NCBI GenBank assembly: GCA_022393335.1
Contig: JAJEKB010021113.1
Coordinates: forward strand, 100,451-164,450
Length of the DNA: 64,000 bases
Source of the DNA: Macrotrachela quadricornifera
Taxonomy: Eukaryota; Rotifera; Eurotatoria; Philodinida; Philodinidae
Direction of reading: 5' to 3'
Shown: positions 10,752 through 23,046 of the stretch, one piece after another
How the letters are laid out: each line of letters begins with the position of its first letter
How positions within the stretch are numbered: position 1 is the stretch's first letter
Notes under the pieces: generated by a model
Seen by the model: only the letters and a program-made list of their open reading frames with translations
The model's database searches: none
Told to the model about the DNA's origin: nothing
Made by a program: the position numbers and the translations under genes

Positions 10752-12806
10752 TTATTCATCTGTTAAACGTGCGATCAATCTGTTTAATCTGTTACTATCA
10801 TGAACTTCCATTTCTTCCCAATATTCATATGCAATATTTTCCAATTTATTTACAATACTTGGTTCATATTTATCTAGTTCAATAGATTTTTCAAACCATA
10901 CTTGCCAACGATAATAATTATTATCATTCATCAAAATATTCATCTGATAATCTACATTATGTTGTTGACTATCAAGAAGAACCTTAACTACATTATCACG
11001 ACGTTTTTTATAATATAAAATATCTGGATGATCATTACCAACTAATGGATCTTCTATATAATCACCTGTCCCTAATGATAATACAAATATGTTTTCTTTC
11101 TCATAACCATATTCAATAGCTTGTGTATATGCAGCCAATGTTGGATTATTCATTTGTACACCACCATCAATATAGGTTACGCCATTCAAAGAATGTGGTT
11201 TAAAATAAGTAGGTGCAGCTGTTGTTGCCATGAGAACATCTACTAAGCATGTTGAATATAAACCATCATTTCTAGTAAATAAATGAGTATAAGTATCACC
11301 ATTTTTCACAGCTGGTATAACAATATCAGTTAAACATTCATATAATAATGTTTTACCAAAATAATATTCAAATAAGGTTTTTTTACCTTGAGAAGAATAT
11401 TTTGGTGCAAGGAATAAAGGAATTCTATGGGGATTTAAAGGATGACGCGGTTTTTCAACAAATATATCTTTCCCACAAGTTTCATAGAGTTGAACTAACT
11501 TGGAAGCATCATGAGCTGGATTCGTTCGATGATTTATATCAGGTGCAGATAAACCAGCAGCAATAATAGCACCTGTTGAGGTTCCAGCCATCATTTGAAA
11601 CATAGATGAACAGGTTCGTTTCGTTTTTCGTTCTAATTCACGTAACCAAATAGCAGCCATTATTCCTCGAATACCACCTCCATCAATAGATAAAATATTA
11701 TATGATACACAATCGTCAGCACGTCTTATATGGTGTACACTATGTTCTATAGACAGTGTTTCCGTTGATTTTCGTTTTTTTAGTTTCTCTATTATAGTTT
11801 GCTCCTTTATTACTTTTTCATTAGTAGAATTCACCTTAATAGCTATTTTAATACTCGTCTCTGCTATTAAATAATTTTCATAATCTATTCTTTCGTTATC
11901 ATTACTTGAATATTGTTTATATTTGCGCTGTGCTCTAGCAAGTAGGTACCATACCTCATCTGTTTGAATCCTTTCATCTGATAATAGTTTTTGTAATTCT
12001 TGTATGGCGATTGTATGTTTATTAAGCATAATTAAACATTGATAATAACCTAATAATTCAACAGGAGTAAGTTCACGTTTTAATTTCTCTATAGCCTTAT
12101 AACATTTATATATGTCTTGACATTGCGATAGTAAAAGTAAGTGTTGATGAAATTGAAGTTTTTGTATTTGTCTAAAATATTCATCAATTAATATATTATA
12201 TAATGATATTTTGCTATCATTATTGACATATGTCTGTAATAGTAAATGATTATGAATATGATTAACGTGAAACATAGTGTACGAAGGATTTGTGGTGAAA
12301 ACAGCTTTGATATTTTGTCCACGTTTATCACATATATAATATATAGCTGGTGATATTCTATGATTTTTATCAATCGGTACAAATACACGACCATGAATAG
12401 GATCATTTTTAATAATACACTGATAAAAGACCATTTTACAAGCTATAGATAAATATGGTAGATATTTAACAATCAATATAGGTCCTTCTTCATATAGCCA
12501 ATGAACAATTTCAGTGTGCAACGTAGGGCTCATTTTTTCAAATGAGATTCTAGGTAATATTTCTTCCTTCAATATATCTCGATTCAACGCTGGATAAATA
12601 TCCAATAATTTATTTAGAGTCACAAAATCAGACGTGAGAAGATCAGTTCGAAATATTTGCTTACAATATAAAATCATCCTATTTCGAATTAAAACTTTAT
12701 TAATATTATCAAAATAGTTAATATTATCATCTTCATATGTAATTAATTGTGGTTCAATCCCTTCTGGAGTTGCATTCTGTTGTTCATTATCGTTGTCAAT
12801 TTCCAT
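10752..12806 (-). CDS. Patatin-like phospholipase with helical (TPR-like) N-terminal half
   Basis: A 684-residue single-exon gene. The C-terminal half is a patatin (iPLA2-type) lipid acyl hydrolase using a Ser-Asp dyad. The oxyanion glycine loop is DGGGIRG (375-381), the nucleophile elbow GTSTG has Ser410, and the catalytic Asp547 is in DGGVQMNNP; all key residues are present. Such enzymes cleave acyl chains from phospholipids, probably in the cytosol or at membranes, since no signal peptide or membrane segment is seen. Residues about 200-345 form helical pairs like degenerate TPRs (YYQCLIMLNKHTIAIQELQKL). The start is the first ATG. A splice-acceptor-like CAAATAG lies 9 nt upstream, suggesting a 5' leader exon or trans-spliced leader. 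The intronless state contrasts with the spliced CAP-Gly gene, so horizontal or retro origin is possible but unproven. Confidence 0.9.
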   Translation of the reverse strand: MEIDNDNEQQNATPEGIEPQLITYEDDNINYFDNINKVLIRNRMILYCKQIFRTDLLTSDFVTLNKLLDIYPALNRDILKEEILPRISFEKMSPTLHTEIVHWLYEEGPILIVKYLPYLSIACKMVFYQCIIKNDPIHGRVFVPIDKNHRISPAIYYICDKRGQNIKAVFTTNPSYTMFHVNHIHNHLLLQTYVNNDSKISLYNILIDEYFRQIQKLQFHQHLLLLSQCQDIYKCYKAIEKLKRELTPVELLGYYQCLIMLNKHTIAIQELQKLLSDERIQTDEVWYLLARAQRKYKQYSSNDNERIDYENYLIAETSIKIAIKVNSTNEKVIKEQTIIEKLKKRKSTETLSIEHSVHHIRRADDCVSYNILSIDGGGIRGIMAAIWLRELERKTKRTCSSMFQMMAGTSTGAIIAAGLSAPDINHRTNPAHDASKLVQLYETCGKDIFVEKPRHPLNPHRIPLFLAPKYSSQGKKTLFEYYFGKTLLYECLTDIVIPAVKNGDTYTHLFTRNDGLYSTCLVDVLMATTAAPTYFKPHSLNGVTYIDGGVQMNNPTLAAYTQAIEYGYEKENIFVLSLGTGDYIEDPLVGNDHPDILYYKKRRDNVVKVLLDSQQHNVDYQMNILMNDNNYYRWQVWFEKSIELDKYEPSIVNKLENIAYEYWEEMEVHDSNRLNRLIARLTDE

Positions 12807-13685
12807 ATCAAGTATCTATTTGAAAAAATAGAATATTTATTATAATAACAGTCTAAGAATTTTGTTATTTAGGTAATTTTTTGATGGGACAGGTATTCGA
12901 AGAGAAATACTCATTTTAAAAATGTATCTACTCAAATTAGACAAAACGAATATGACGTTTAAGATCTATTCTCGCGTACAATATTAAACTATAGACTCCA
13001 AATATCTTCAGTGAGTTATCGAAGAAGGTATTGCAAATTGAAACGAGTCCATTTCTGAATATGTTCCTTCTCGAGTTATGATCGTTTTATTGGATACTCG
13101 ATGTGGTATATGGAATTTTGAAATATGTTGAATGATGTATGTTCGATTTGAAAAATTGCGCATAAATACGTCTTATGAACATTAGAATATTTTACAAATT
13201 TTAGCACGAACAGATGTTTTCTTTTCGGGCTAATCCAATTTACAAAGTAACGCAACTGTCAGGAATGGTTAGTAGAATAGAAATTCCTTTAAACCTTGAT
13301 TATATCAAGAAGAAGAAGACATCCGCTTGAGCTAAAATGTTCAGAATATTTTAGTGACTATAAGACCTATCTCTACGCAAAATTTTAGGTCGAATGTACT
13401 TTGGTCAAAGTTTTTTAAAAATACCATGTTACATATCGAATATCTAGTTAAGTAGTCGTAAATTAAAAAGGAGACATAAAGGAATGTATCTTTTTCAATT
13501 TTTTATATTTCATACAGGTTTATTTATGGACAAAGAATAGGATCTAAACCGTTTAAGGTTCGGTCGTCACCCAAACTTTTATTTTTGCCTTAGAACATCC
13601 AATCTCCATGAAACTTTTATAGTAGACATATCTTGAACCTTTCAAGAGATAGTTTAAGGTTATGGTTCAAAACAAAGGTCTTCAT
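12807..13685. other. Intergenic, upstream of the phospholipase gene
   Basis: No gene is recognised. The promoter of the minus-strand phospholipase gene should lie in the left part. No repeat structure was found by eye. Confidence 0.35.
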
Positions 13686-14001
13686 GTGTCCCAGATTTCT
13701 CCGTCATTTTAAACATTAGGAAATTCAAGCTGGTTTTAAAATGTAGCCAAGATTTGGGGCTACAACTTAACAGAATCTGATTTTTTAATTTTTCTGTAGT
13801 TTGGTTTTTAAAGAACTTCTACGTCATGATATGGTATCAGTAGAGTGTAAGTTCTCAAACATTTTCTCCTCATCTGACATCAATTATGAAATCGAAAAAT
13901 CTGACTCTGTTAAGTTGTAGTATCAAACCTTAGCTATGTTTTAAAACCAGTCCGAGCTTAGTATCTTTCAAAATGGTGGAGAAATCTGAGACACGAAAAT
14001 G
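13686..14001. repeat. Inverted-repeat element with arms of about 105 nt
   Basis: The left arm (about 13686-13792, starting GTCCCAGATTTCTCCGTC) and the reverse complement of the right arm (about 13884-14001) share long stretches. These include CAGATTTCTCC, GGTTTTAAAA and CTACAACTTAACAGA. A roughly 90 nt spacer separates them. No coding potential. Confidence 0.65.
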
Positions 14002-14361
14002 TAAAAACAAAACAATCTCATTTTGAGAAAAACGCAAAATACTTTTTAGAAGTATATTTTATGACTTTTCATCTAGTAATAGTGTTTTTCTATCATCTTA
14101 AATAATAAAAGACACTTTGAACTCATTATGGTTGGAGATATAACGACAAAAGTTTATTAGTAGGTTCATCTAAATGACCTTAAACTAATATTCAATAAGT
14201 TATTCACATCATCTATGTTTACCGATGATGATGATGAATCTATTCACTTGTATTTGTTTAAAAGATTCGTATTACTATTTTCTTTTGTATACTTCGAATT
14301 CTGTTTATAGATCAAAGTAAACAAGATGGAAGCATAGAGAACGAACGTAAAAGAAAAATAA

Positions 14362-14726
14362 ATACAGAGTGAGTCATAAATATGTATACGATAAAAAAAC
14401 TTGAATATCTCTATTACGGCTCGAGCAAATGTGCTGATTTTTTTTATCAATGATAGAGGCATATTCAAGCTTTATATTCGTAAAGACATGTCTAGAGAGA
14501 CTCTTTGTTAAATATAGTGTTTCTTTCGTATATGTGAAAAAGTAAATTTTTTTTGTTGAGATCAATATTGATAATTAAGAAAGAGTCTCTCTACCCATAT
14601 CTTTATGAATATAAAGCTTGAGCACGCCTCTATCATTGATAAAAAGAAATCAGCACATTTGCTCGAGCCGTAATAGAGATATTTAAATTTTTTATCGTAT
14701 ACATATTTGTGATTTGCCCTGTATAT
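14362..14726. repeat. Tc1/mariner-like inverted-repeat MITE, copy 1
   Basis: The arms are about 130-140 nt. The left arm contains AAATATGTATACGATAAAAA, CTCGAGCAAATGTGCTGAT and ATCAATGATAGAGGC; the right arm has the same words inverted. The outer end on the right reads CCCTGTATAT, so the terminus is CAGGG beside TA, as in many Tc1/mariner elements. An element with the same internal words (TCGATGATAGAGGC, AAGACATGTCTAGAG) is at 63348-63907. The short open frames at 14244-14565 are inside the arms and are not genes. Confidence 0.7.
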
Positions 14727-15987
14727 AACTCGCTACGTGACAGAATCAAAGTCAAGATAACATTCTGTACAAAAGAAAGAAATATATTTTACCGATATAA
14801 ATTGAAATGCGCAAAACCAGTGAATTATTTGAAAGACCTCGTTTTTCTTGAATAAAGATTTTCAGAAAAAACTTCTGTAAAACTTTGAAAATTCATCGTA
14901 AATAAAATAAATTATAGTGCATTCAATAGCGGACGTGGTTCTCTATCACATGCACTATTTTAAAAAAATCGATAAATTTCACAAAGATCAACATTTCTTG
15001 CGTAGAGGCTAAGTCTTAAGGCGATAAATATCGAACAAAAATTTACTCAATGCCGTGAAAACAAACAAAATATACGAAACAATTCTATTTAATTGCCTCG
15101 ATTTTTCAAAAAGGATGCCCGTCTTGTACCAAACTTTTATTTCATTACATTAGAAAGAGCTATAAATAACGATTTGTCATTATAAAAGTCCATTCTGCTT
15201 TTTTTGCATTAAAGGGTGGCACCCCTGTTTTAACAAAAGGGGGGGGGACTTATAATTATACCGTAACTGAGACTCGAAATTTTTAAATTTATTCATTGAT
15301 ACTAATTGATCAAATTTATATCAATATCGCATATGATCGTCTACTGTTGCGTTTTCATTGCTATGACATTAGTGTGACGAAAAAGAGACGATCGACAGAT
15401 ATTGACACGGGAGAAGATCCAAAAACGCAAAACTGTAATGATTTATTTAATAGTACAATCAGAAGAACACACCACAATACCGTACATATAATAAGAACAT
15501 GTATGTATTAAGCACTGCAAGCGTACACTAAAACAAATCGTATGGAGAATACTTCTGTGCCCGTTTCTCCACTCAACCTATTCCGTTCTCTCTATTATAT
15601 TCGACACATCTCATATATATGTCGGTACAGAGAGAGAGAAGAACAGGAAAAAGGAGGCAGATGGATACAAAGAAAAATATACAGAGAAGGGGACAACGCA
15701 TCATAACAACAAGGACAATGAACGTCGTCTAGAAAGACGGTCACCATCTTGTTATAAATTCCAATAGCCTGGTCACATTGATTTGACATAACCTTTTGCT
15801 CCATATCATAAGGAAGAACGCGTCTCGTATAAGACATGCTCGATTCACCTTGTCTTGTCTGAGTGATATACTCCTTGGCATAGTTATATCAAAAAAAGAA
15901 CCTTCTTTAGCCGAAAAAATCCTTATTGTTTCCAAAATTTGATAGAGATCTTATAATTTTGCTAGCCTTTGTACATTGAAAAAAATT
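14727..15987. other. Intergenic, no gene recognised
   Basis: Short open frames at 15296-15511 and 15595-15935 show no motif or splice support. A G9 run at 15241-15249 is the only compositional oddity. Confidence 0.35.
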
Positions 15988-16287
15988 TGAAACCTTTTCT
16001 GTTATAGAAAATTTACAGAAATCTATTTAAAATTATCAATAAATCAAGCTCTTTCTATCGACTTTTTTTTGTTCTAGGTATTCCAAGAAGGTGATTTTTA
16101 GATTCAGCATGTAAAACTCCACATGAAAACATAAATTAATTTATGTTTTCATGTGCAGTTTTACATGCTAAGTCTAAAAATCACCTTCTTGGAATACCTA
16201 GAACAAAAAAATGTCGGTAGAAAGAGCTTGATTTATTGATAATTTTAAATAGATTTCTGTAAATTTTCAATAAAAGAAAAGGTTTAA
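15988..16287. repeat. Near-perfect fold-back palindrome of about 300 bp
   Basis: Two arms of nearly 150 nt meet at about 16138 with almost no spacer; the centre is CATAAATTAATTTATG. Long identical words occur in both arms, for example CTAGGTATTCCAAGAAGGTG / CACCTTCTTGGAATACCTAG and AAATCTATTTAAAATTATCA. Identity is very high over the inner 100 nt. As DNA it can form a cruciform; as RNA a long hairpin. There is no coding capacity. Confidence 0.85.
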
Positions 16288-19200
16288 GCTTTTTTTGAAG
16301 ATATATCAGTGAATTGTGTTTGCATTGTCCGATTGCATTTTCAACACTATAATGCACATATCTCAACTTCTACTTAACCAATTTTAATAATTTTTTTTTT
16401 TGAAATACGCTTAAGCTTTGTCCTACTTATCCTACAGATATCAAGACTTTTAGCTATGATAGCTATAAAATTTTTAAGCACGAAAGACCAAAATGAGTGG
16501 TTTTCGGGTACAAATTCGGTGAGAATCGCTTGTACTGTCCTACAATTCTAAATAAGTATAAATAATATATTATAACCATTTTGTAGTTGAGACTTTCCGC
16601 TTTTGCATCATATAAATTGAGCATAGGTTCGTTTTTGATTTTCTGATAAAATCTCGCAAATACGAGCTAAACATACACTTTGACCAGTTTATGCCTCGAC
16701 ATATTATATTGAATTTCTTGAAACTAATACAAAAGCAAATCCTAATCTGATTTTACTTGTCACTAGAGTAAAGAATGAGAAATCGTTTGATAAAATAGTT
16801 TCTTTCTAACGATCTTATAGATCAAATAAAAAAATTAAAACAAGACGACAGGGGTATTATTTCTTTACTGAATGTCCCGACAGATTTTATATTTTGTTTC
16901 TTTGATTTCTCGGTAATTTTAAGAGCTAAAGTCATGATTTGTTTACCCTTTTTAACTAACTATATGTTAAATCTGTGGTAAAAATCTCAGCCCTTAAACA
17001 TATACCGTTCATGAGAAAATAGTACTTTATTCGAAAAATGTCCCAACAGATTAAATTCAATCTACTAAAGCTGATTGACTAGTAAATTCAGATTTCCTTT
17101 TTCTATTTGAAAGAGTAAAAGCAAGAGAAATCTTTTGATATAAAAAATTTTGTCTAGGAGTCTTATGGATGAAATAGAGGACTAAAATTAAGATGGTAAG
17201 GGCTATGCTGAGTGTGTCACGCATACATTTAAGCTTTTTTTGTAGACATGTATTTGTCGATAAAGTTCTGTATATGCTTATTATATTCTCCTTTTCACAA
17301 ACTTTCGATTGATGTATAATAACAATATATAACTGATTATTATGATTTCTTTGTGAAAATATTTCTAAAATTATTTATCTTATTATGACAAATCTCGAGA
17401 AATATGCATTTTTAATAAAAAAAAGTAATTTTTTTCTGAAAGGAAGAACCTAACAGTTGGAAAAATACTTGATTTATACACAATCAACGAAGCTCTATCC
17501 AATAAACAATTCAGATATCCTTCAAAGTCACTTATTTTTTTCGAATTTTTCGGCCCAATCGTACAATCCTAGCGCAATTCACTCATATATTCCTGTAGAA
17601 CTCGTCAAGCTCTATCTAACCATATGAAAATATTGCAGAAAAAAACTTGCTGGATTTTTGAATTACTGGCGGCTTACAAATATTTGCTTTTACCCTTTTT
17701 TATGTTCTCTTCTTATCGTATTAAAATATGAGTGACTCGATCGATGCTGATGCTATGCAGGAATGATCGACTATTTGCTTTATTCCTTAGTCTTCCTGCT
17801 ACATGTTAAAATAGAAACACATTAAAGGAAAAAAGAACCAAAGCAAATACCTGTATGTGTCTGTGTGTATATGTGAAAGACCTTATATTTCTTGTAGTTG
17901 AATACTTAATGAAGGAAACACTCTTGTCAAATTATCATTAGTTTAATAAAAACATTGCTGCTCGTCGCATGTGACATTATAGTCTTAAAATCACTTTTCA
18001 GTTTAAAATTCAAGCCAACGTTTTTCTAAGTTTTACATTAAATGCAAAAAGAGTATTAGACGGGTTCGACTTCTGTAAGAACATTTTTTCCCTGACGAAA
18101 AGTGCTCTGTTATTATTATATCGCTCAATAGGAAAAAAAACTGTTTTGTTATGATGTAACTTTGAAAATTAAATAAAAATATGAGATAAAGAGATCAAAT
18201 TTGGTATAATGTCTATGAAGCATTAATAAAAATTTAGTACTGAAATACTGTTAAACATGAATTGCTGAATAAAGAAACGTTTAATTATTTTATAGGTTAA
18301 TCATAACTGGTGGCTATATGCTGTCGATAGTGCAATGTCAGTAACACATCTTTAAACTGAATAAGAACTTATATATTTTACCTTTTATTTGCCGCTTGTG
18401 GTTTTTGTTCTATTCTTATTCTAAATAATATATATTTTTAACTCATTCTCCTTGTTTTTTGTTTGCTTGTTCTTCTTTTCTTCTTTGCCTTACTACTATT
18501 AAAGATACTAATGTTGAAGTCTCCCAGGGACAAATTATTTTTTATGACCATTTCATCATCCACAATTTCATGTTTCTTTTTCATATAAATCTTAGTATTT
18601 TTTCATTTTTGATATGTGTAACTGTGTCAACTAATAAATCTGGCAACAATAAACATCAGCTATACTTTAAATGCTCTTTATTTTATGAATTCTTTTTTTT
18701 GTACAAATGGAAGAAAATTCATTGACAGATGACTACAGAACAATTGATTATAATTACCGCATCTGAAACAACTCTACCATTGAGAAAATAAATTATATGA
18801 AGCGGTTGAGTAAATCTATTTTTTTCATTTGAATTTAGATTAATATAATCTGACGGGACTGGAGACCATTAATTAATTCTCTTGTATATAAAGTATTCAT
18901 TCGAGAGAGAATGAATAGAATTAAGTCGCTTTGATGTATTGAAGAATTTTCTAAGAAAATATTGGTTAACTTCATCTCTAATAGATTATCGTCATGACTG
19001 ATAGTGGAATAATCATATTAAATAAAATTCTGTAACTTTCTTATATATACAAAAAACGTTTCATTCAAGTTCACTGATTATAGCCGCACCATCTGAAACA
19101 TTTAACATATCATAAGGATTCCATTTGTGAAACATAAAAAGAGAAACAGAAAATAATCCATAGTACGAAGGAAAGACGAAAGTCTTTGAGGGTGAAGCGT

Positions 19201-22200
19201 TTCTTGTGGCTCTTTTAACTACATACACAAATATGTTATCAACATTGGAAATCGGCAAATTCAGTTCTACTTTGAATCTGACCATTTATTGAAAACGTTT
19301 TCTGATTTGAATTAATTTGTTCGTACAGTTCTTTTAGATCTAGTTGGGATGACCATTCATTTGAAATATTACGAACCATGACCAACAAAAACATTTTTTG
19401 CTCGTACAATAAGGCAGTTTTCATTTTCTTTTTTTATTCTGTAATTTTTTGTTTATTTAAATTTAGTTTTCTTATATTATTTAAAAAAGATACCAGTAGA
19501 ATAGTTCTCACACGATAAAAATTATCATTTTCCTATGATGGTTTTCTTTTCAAAATCGACAATCCTTTCTTTAAAAAGAACCTGTGGATGTTTGTCCTTT
19601 TCAAGACATGATATCCATTCTTTGCTATCATTTTTTAATGAATATTTGCTTTCTACCTTGTCAAAAGAAAAGAAAAATTTCATTTTAATAAAACATGTTA
19701 CATCTATATAATATATGAACTTTCATCAAATGTTATTCTTAACTACCTTAAACAACGAAAGGTTAATTTTATTGTTCAAGGTTTTTTAAAAATCTGTAAT
19801 AAAAAGAAAAACAGAAATCAATAATAATAATATTCAAAATTTGCTCGTAACAAAGAATGTTAAATGTCACAAATAGTATAGAAATTCTCATTTATCTCGA
19901 GCAAGTATATAAAGTCTATAAAAAGAGAACGAGAAAAAAACAAATGTTATTCTTCGAATCAAGGTGAAATAATTTTTTATCAAAAGAATAACGAAACCGC
20001 ATTATGGCCGTTGCACGGTAACTTATTTTTAGAGGAGCAATAAGTAATCAGTTCTTATTTCTTGTTCAAATTTTTTCTAGAAGAAGTAATTAAATATATT
20101 TCTTTACTGATGTGTCACTCATGTACATATGACTAGCATACATGCACTTAAATAAGGGATGAGTCAGAAGAAATGAACCTTTCAGTATTTTGCTAATTTC
20201 TTATCTCTAATTCAGCTTAGAAAAAAATTATTTCTATAGAAAGATTTCTTGTCAAATTTTCTACAAAACGCAGATATTTTTATTATTTTGAATAGTTTCT
20301 ATTATTCTCTGCCATGTGATGTAATCGATTGGTGCCAGAAACACAACTTTCAAATAAAATGTTCATAGAAAATAGTTTTAGGAGAAGTCAATCAGAAAAC
20401 AACGCAAAGTATTCAGAAAAAATCTTTTCTATGAGTTTTCATTGTTGAATTTCATTTATAAATGACTATGTTATAGTCGAAATACTAAACACACTTGAAA
20501 TATAGCTTCGCCTAGTCAGTGATATTAAAAGCCAATTACAATATCATAAAACGGTTGTATTGTGAAAATATATGAGACAGTAAGTTTTGTAAAGGAAAGT
20601 CTGCTCTACAAGACTGTGTAGGTAGTTTTTCAAATACATTGAAATATTATGAATAAATTTCGTTAGAACATTGGAAGGAGTATTTTTCCTAAAAGCAAAA
20701 AGCATCATTTGTTTGATTCTGCAGTTTTCCATCGACATTTCATTAAGGTATTTAAATATATTTGAGATTCCACTTATACTATATTGTCGAGCAAACTTTC
20801 CTCTACAAAATCTACTGAGTCACATTTCTCCATAGTACGACAATTTTAGAATATGCTTATCCTACTAAAAATTTCTTGTTTGAAAGTTGTGTTTTTTGGA
20901 CAAATCAATTGCATTGCATCTAATAAAATAATGAAACCTATTTGAGATAATAAAAATTGATACGTTTTGTACAGAATTTGACGAGAAATCTTTTTATAGA
21001 AATATGTTTTTTTCCATGACGAATTATGTCTGAGAAGTATGCAAACTACTGAGAGGTCTATTCTTTTTGCACCACCCGTTATTTCTAACAAAATCAGACC
21101 ATTTCATGCGTTTCATATTGTACGAGACTCGATTTAGTTACCCTTCTTTTGCCTATGATATAAAGGCTATATTTGTTCGTAGTATAACACTTTTGATTGC
21201 CAGAAATCTATCGATCCATTTTGGACCGTATAATGATGGATAGATCTCGATAAGATCTATCAATTGATGCTAAAAACATCTAGAAAAATGAATAGATAAG
21301 ACAGTTTATTGTAGCATACAATGATCAAAACTGCCAAACGATATGTTTTTCGACTAGTTTTTGATCAATTAACTCGTCAATCGACAGAATAAATTTTAAA
21401 AGCTAATATATTTAAGATCAACACCAAAAACAGAATCGATCTATGTATTCTTTTTATTGTGCTTCATAGGCTTCCATTTTTCTCGAAAACTCAGCCGCGG
21501 CCCTTCCCTCTCTGGGATACGTGAAAAAATAAATTCGATGGAAGTATGGTTCTCATCATTTATTCATTTAACGTAACGTTCTTTTTAAGTGATCGCGAAA
21601 ACTTTGATAAAATGAACGTGTTTTCGATAGGTAGCGTAATTTAGATTGGATCAGTCATAATTGTGCCCATCATTCGATGAGATATATTTATTTGAATCAG
21701 TAAACAACAAGTAACGCTCGTCAACGGTGACTCGCTTAACCCTCAACTGAATTCATTCTTTTCATTTTGAGGATCATTGTCAGGTAATTTATCAATAAAT
21801 GTGATGCTATAGTTACCTCAATCTGAGAAAAATTTTCACATTTTATCATTTCCAAAAGGAAGACTATCAGTTTCCAATTCGAAAAATACCAAGCATCCGC
21901 ACTTTCTTCGTCATAGATAACAATTTAGGCTTTTATAGACCATCAATAAAGTGCTGACATGAGTCGCTTGGACTGCAGTTGGTATACTTGTTTCCAAAAA
22001 TATCGTAAACTTCGTCGAAAGTTGTACACAATACGAGATCATGCTAACCTTGTAAATGAATGATGGATTGCTTGTCGGAATCTTTACAAGGCGTCACTTA
22101 CAACTAGTGAATACCCTCATCCTATCTTCTTCTCAAACTAATCTTCTAACTATATTATGACTAAACCAAATTAATTCCCAATTCGTAAGAATCAGTAGAT

Positions 22201-22914
22201 TATTAATAGAATCATTTCTAATCAAGGATCATAAAACTCAAACAGAAAGAGAAGCAAAAAAAACTACACAACCACAATTTGTTGAAGAAATCGCGCGTGA
22301 CGATAGTGATTTAATTTTGCATACCAAACCTTTCAAATATGTTCCTTTGTTTCCAAAGGAAGCACATTTTTAGATCCTGTAACTCATGCCAACCATTGTA
22401 AGTTAGCCAAAACGTCTTTTTTCTTTTGATCTATGTCTGCTTCATTCAGCAACTAATAGTTTGATTTCGTTCACAATCCATAAAAGTCATGCCTTACTGT
22501 GTACAAATGGTTATGAGTTTTAGAATAGAACTTCAGACGCAAAGTTCAAAAGCTAAGCCTATTTTACGTATTCTTTATGATAAAGTATCTTCTGTCGAAC
22601 TGAATGGGATACTGCTGTAGCTTTTAACTATTGTAGTTTTTAAAATTATGTTTGTAATGGAATTTATATCAATTACTGTCCGTCATACATGTTGAATTGA
22701 CCCGAAAAATGTAGAAGCATTTCAATTTATTAATTTATGCTCATTTGCGAAATATTTTATGAGCAATAGATCATCTACGTCTGCTAGTCAGCCTTCCGCT
22801 TATGAATTGACTTAGACACTGTAAAAAAAATAATGATCTGTATATAAATAAGAGATGATCTAAAAGTCGCGAACCAATATATAGATAACTCTTCAGTGTA
22901 AATTGAATTTATTT
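16288..22914. other. Long gene-poor stretch (about 6.6 kb)
   Basis: I recognise no intact gene here. Weakly coding-like minus-strand frames at 19061-19424 overlap with a shift (MKTALLYEQKMFLL... and MVRFKVELNLPIS...VSDGAAIISELE) and may be remains of a gene; a sequence like its 3' end recurs at 18745-18780. Other open frames (18459-18725, 20544-20738, 20846-21091) have no motif. No tRNA-like or tandem structure was seen. Confidence 0.35.
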
Positions 22915-23046
22915 ATGGATGATTCTCACGATCAAATTTTCGAGATAAATCCTTCTGTATATGACCGAATGGACGACAAGTTGTCGAAGTCCATTGTAGA
23001 TTTATCAAATGCATTTACAGGACAAGTTAAGTTAGCAGTTAAATAA
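22915..23046 (+). other. Short open frame in decayed sequence
   Basis: A 43-codon frame starting MDDSHDQIFEINPSVYDRMD has a mixed, protein-like composition. It is followed downstream by short stop-interrupted stretches of similar flavour to about 23290. No family is recognised. It may be the start of a broken gene or chance; no splice sites could be placed with confidence. Confidence 0.2.
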
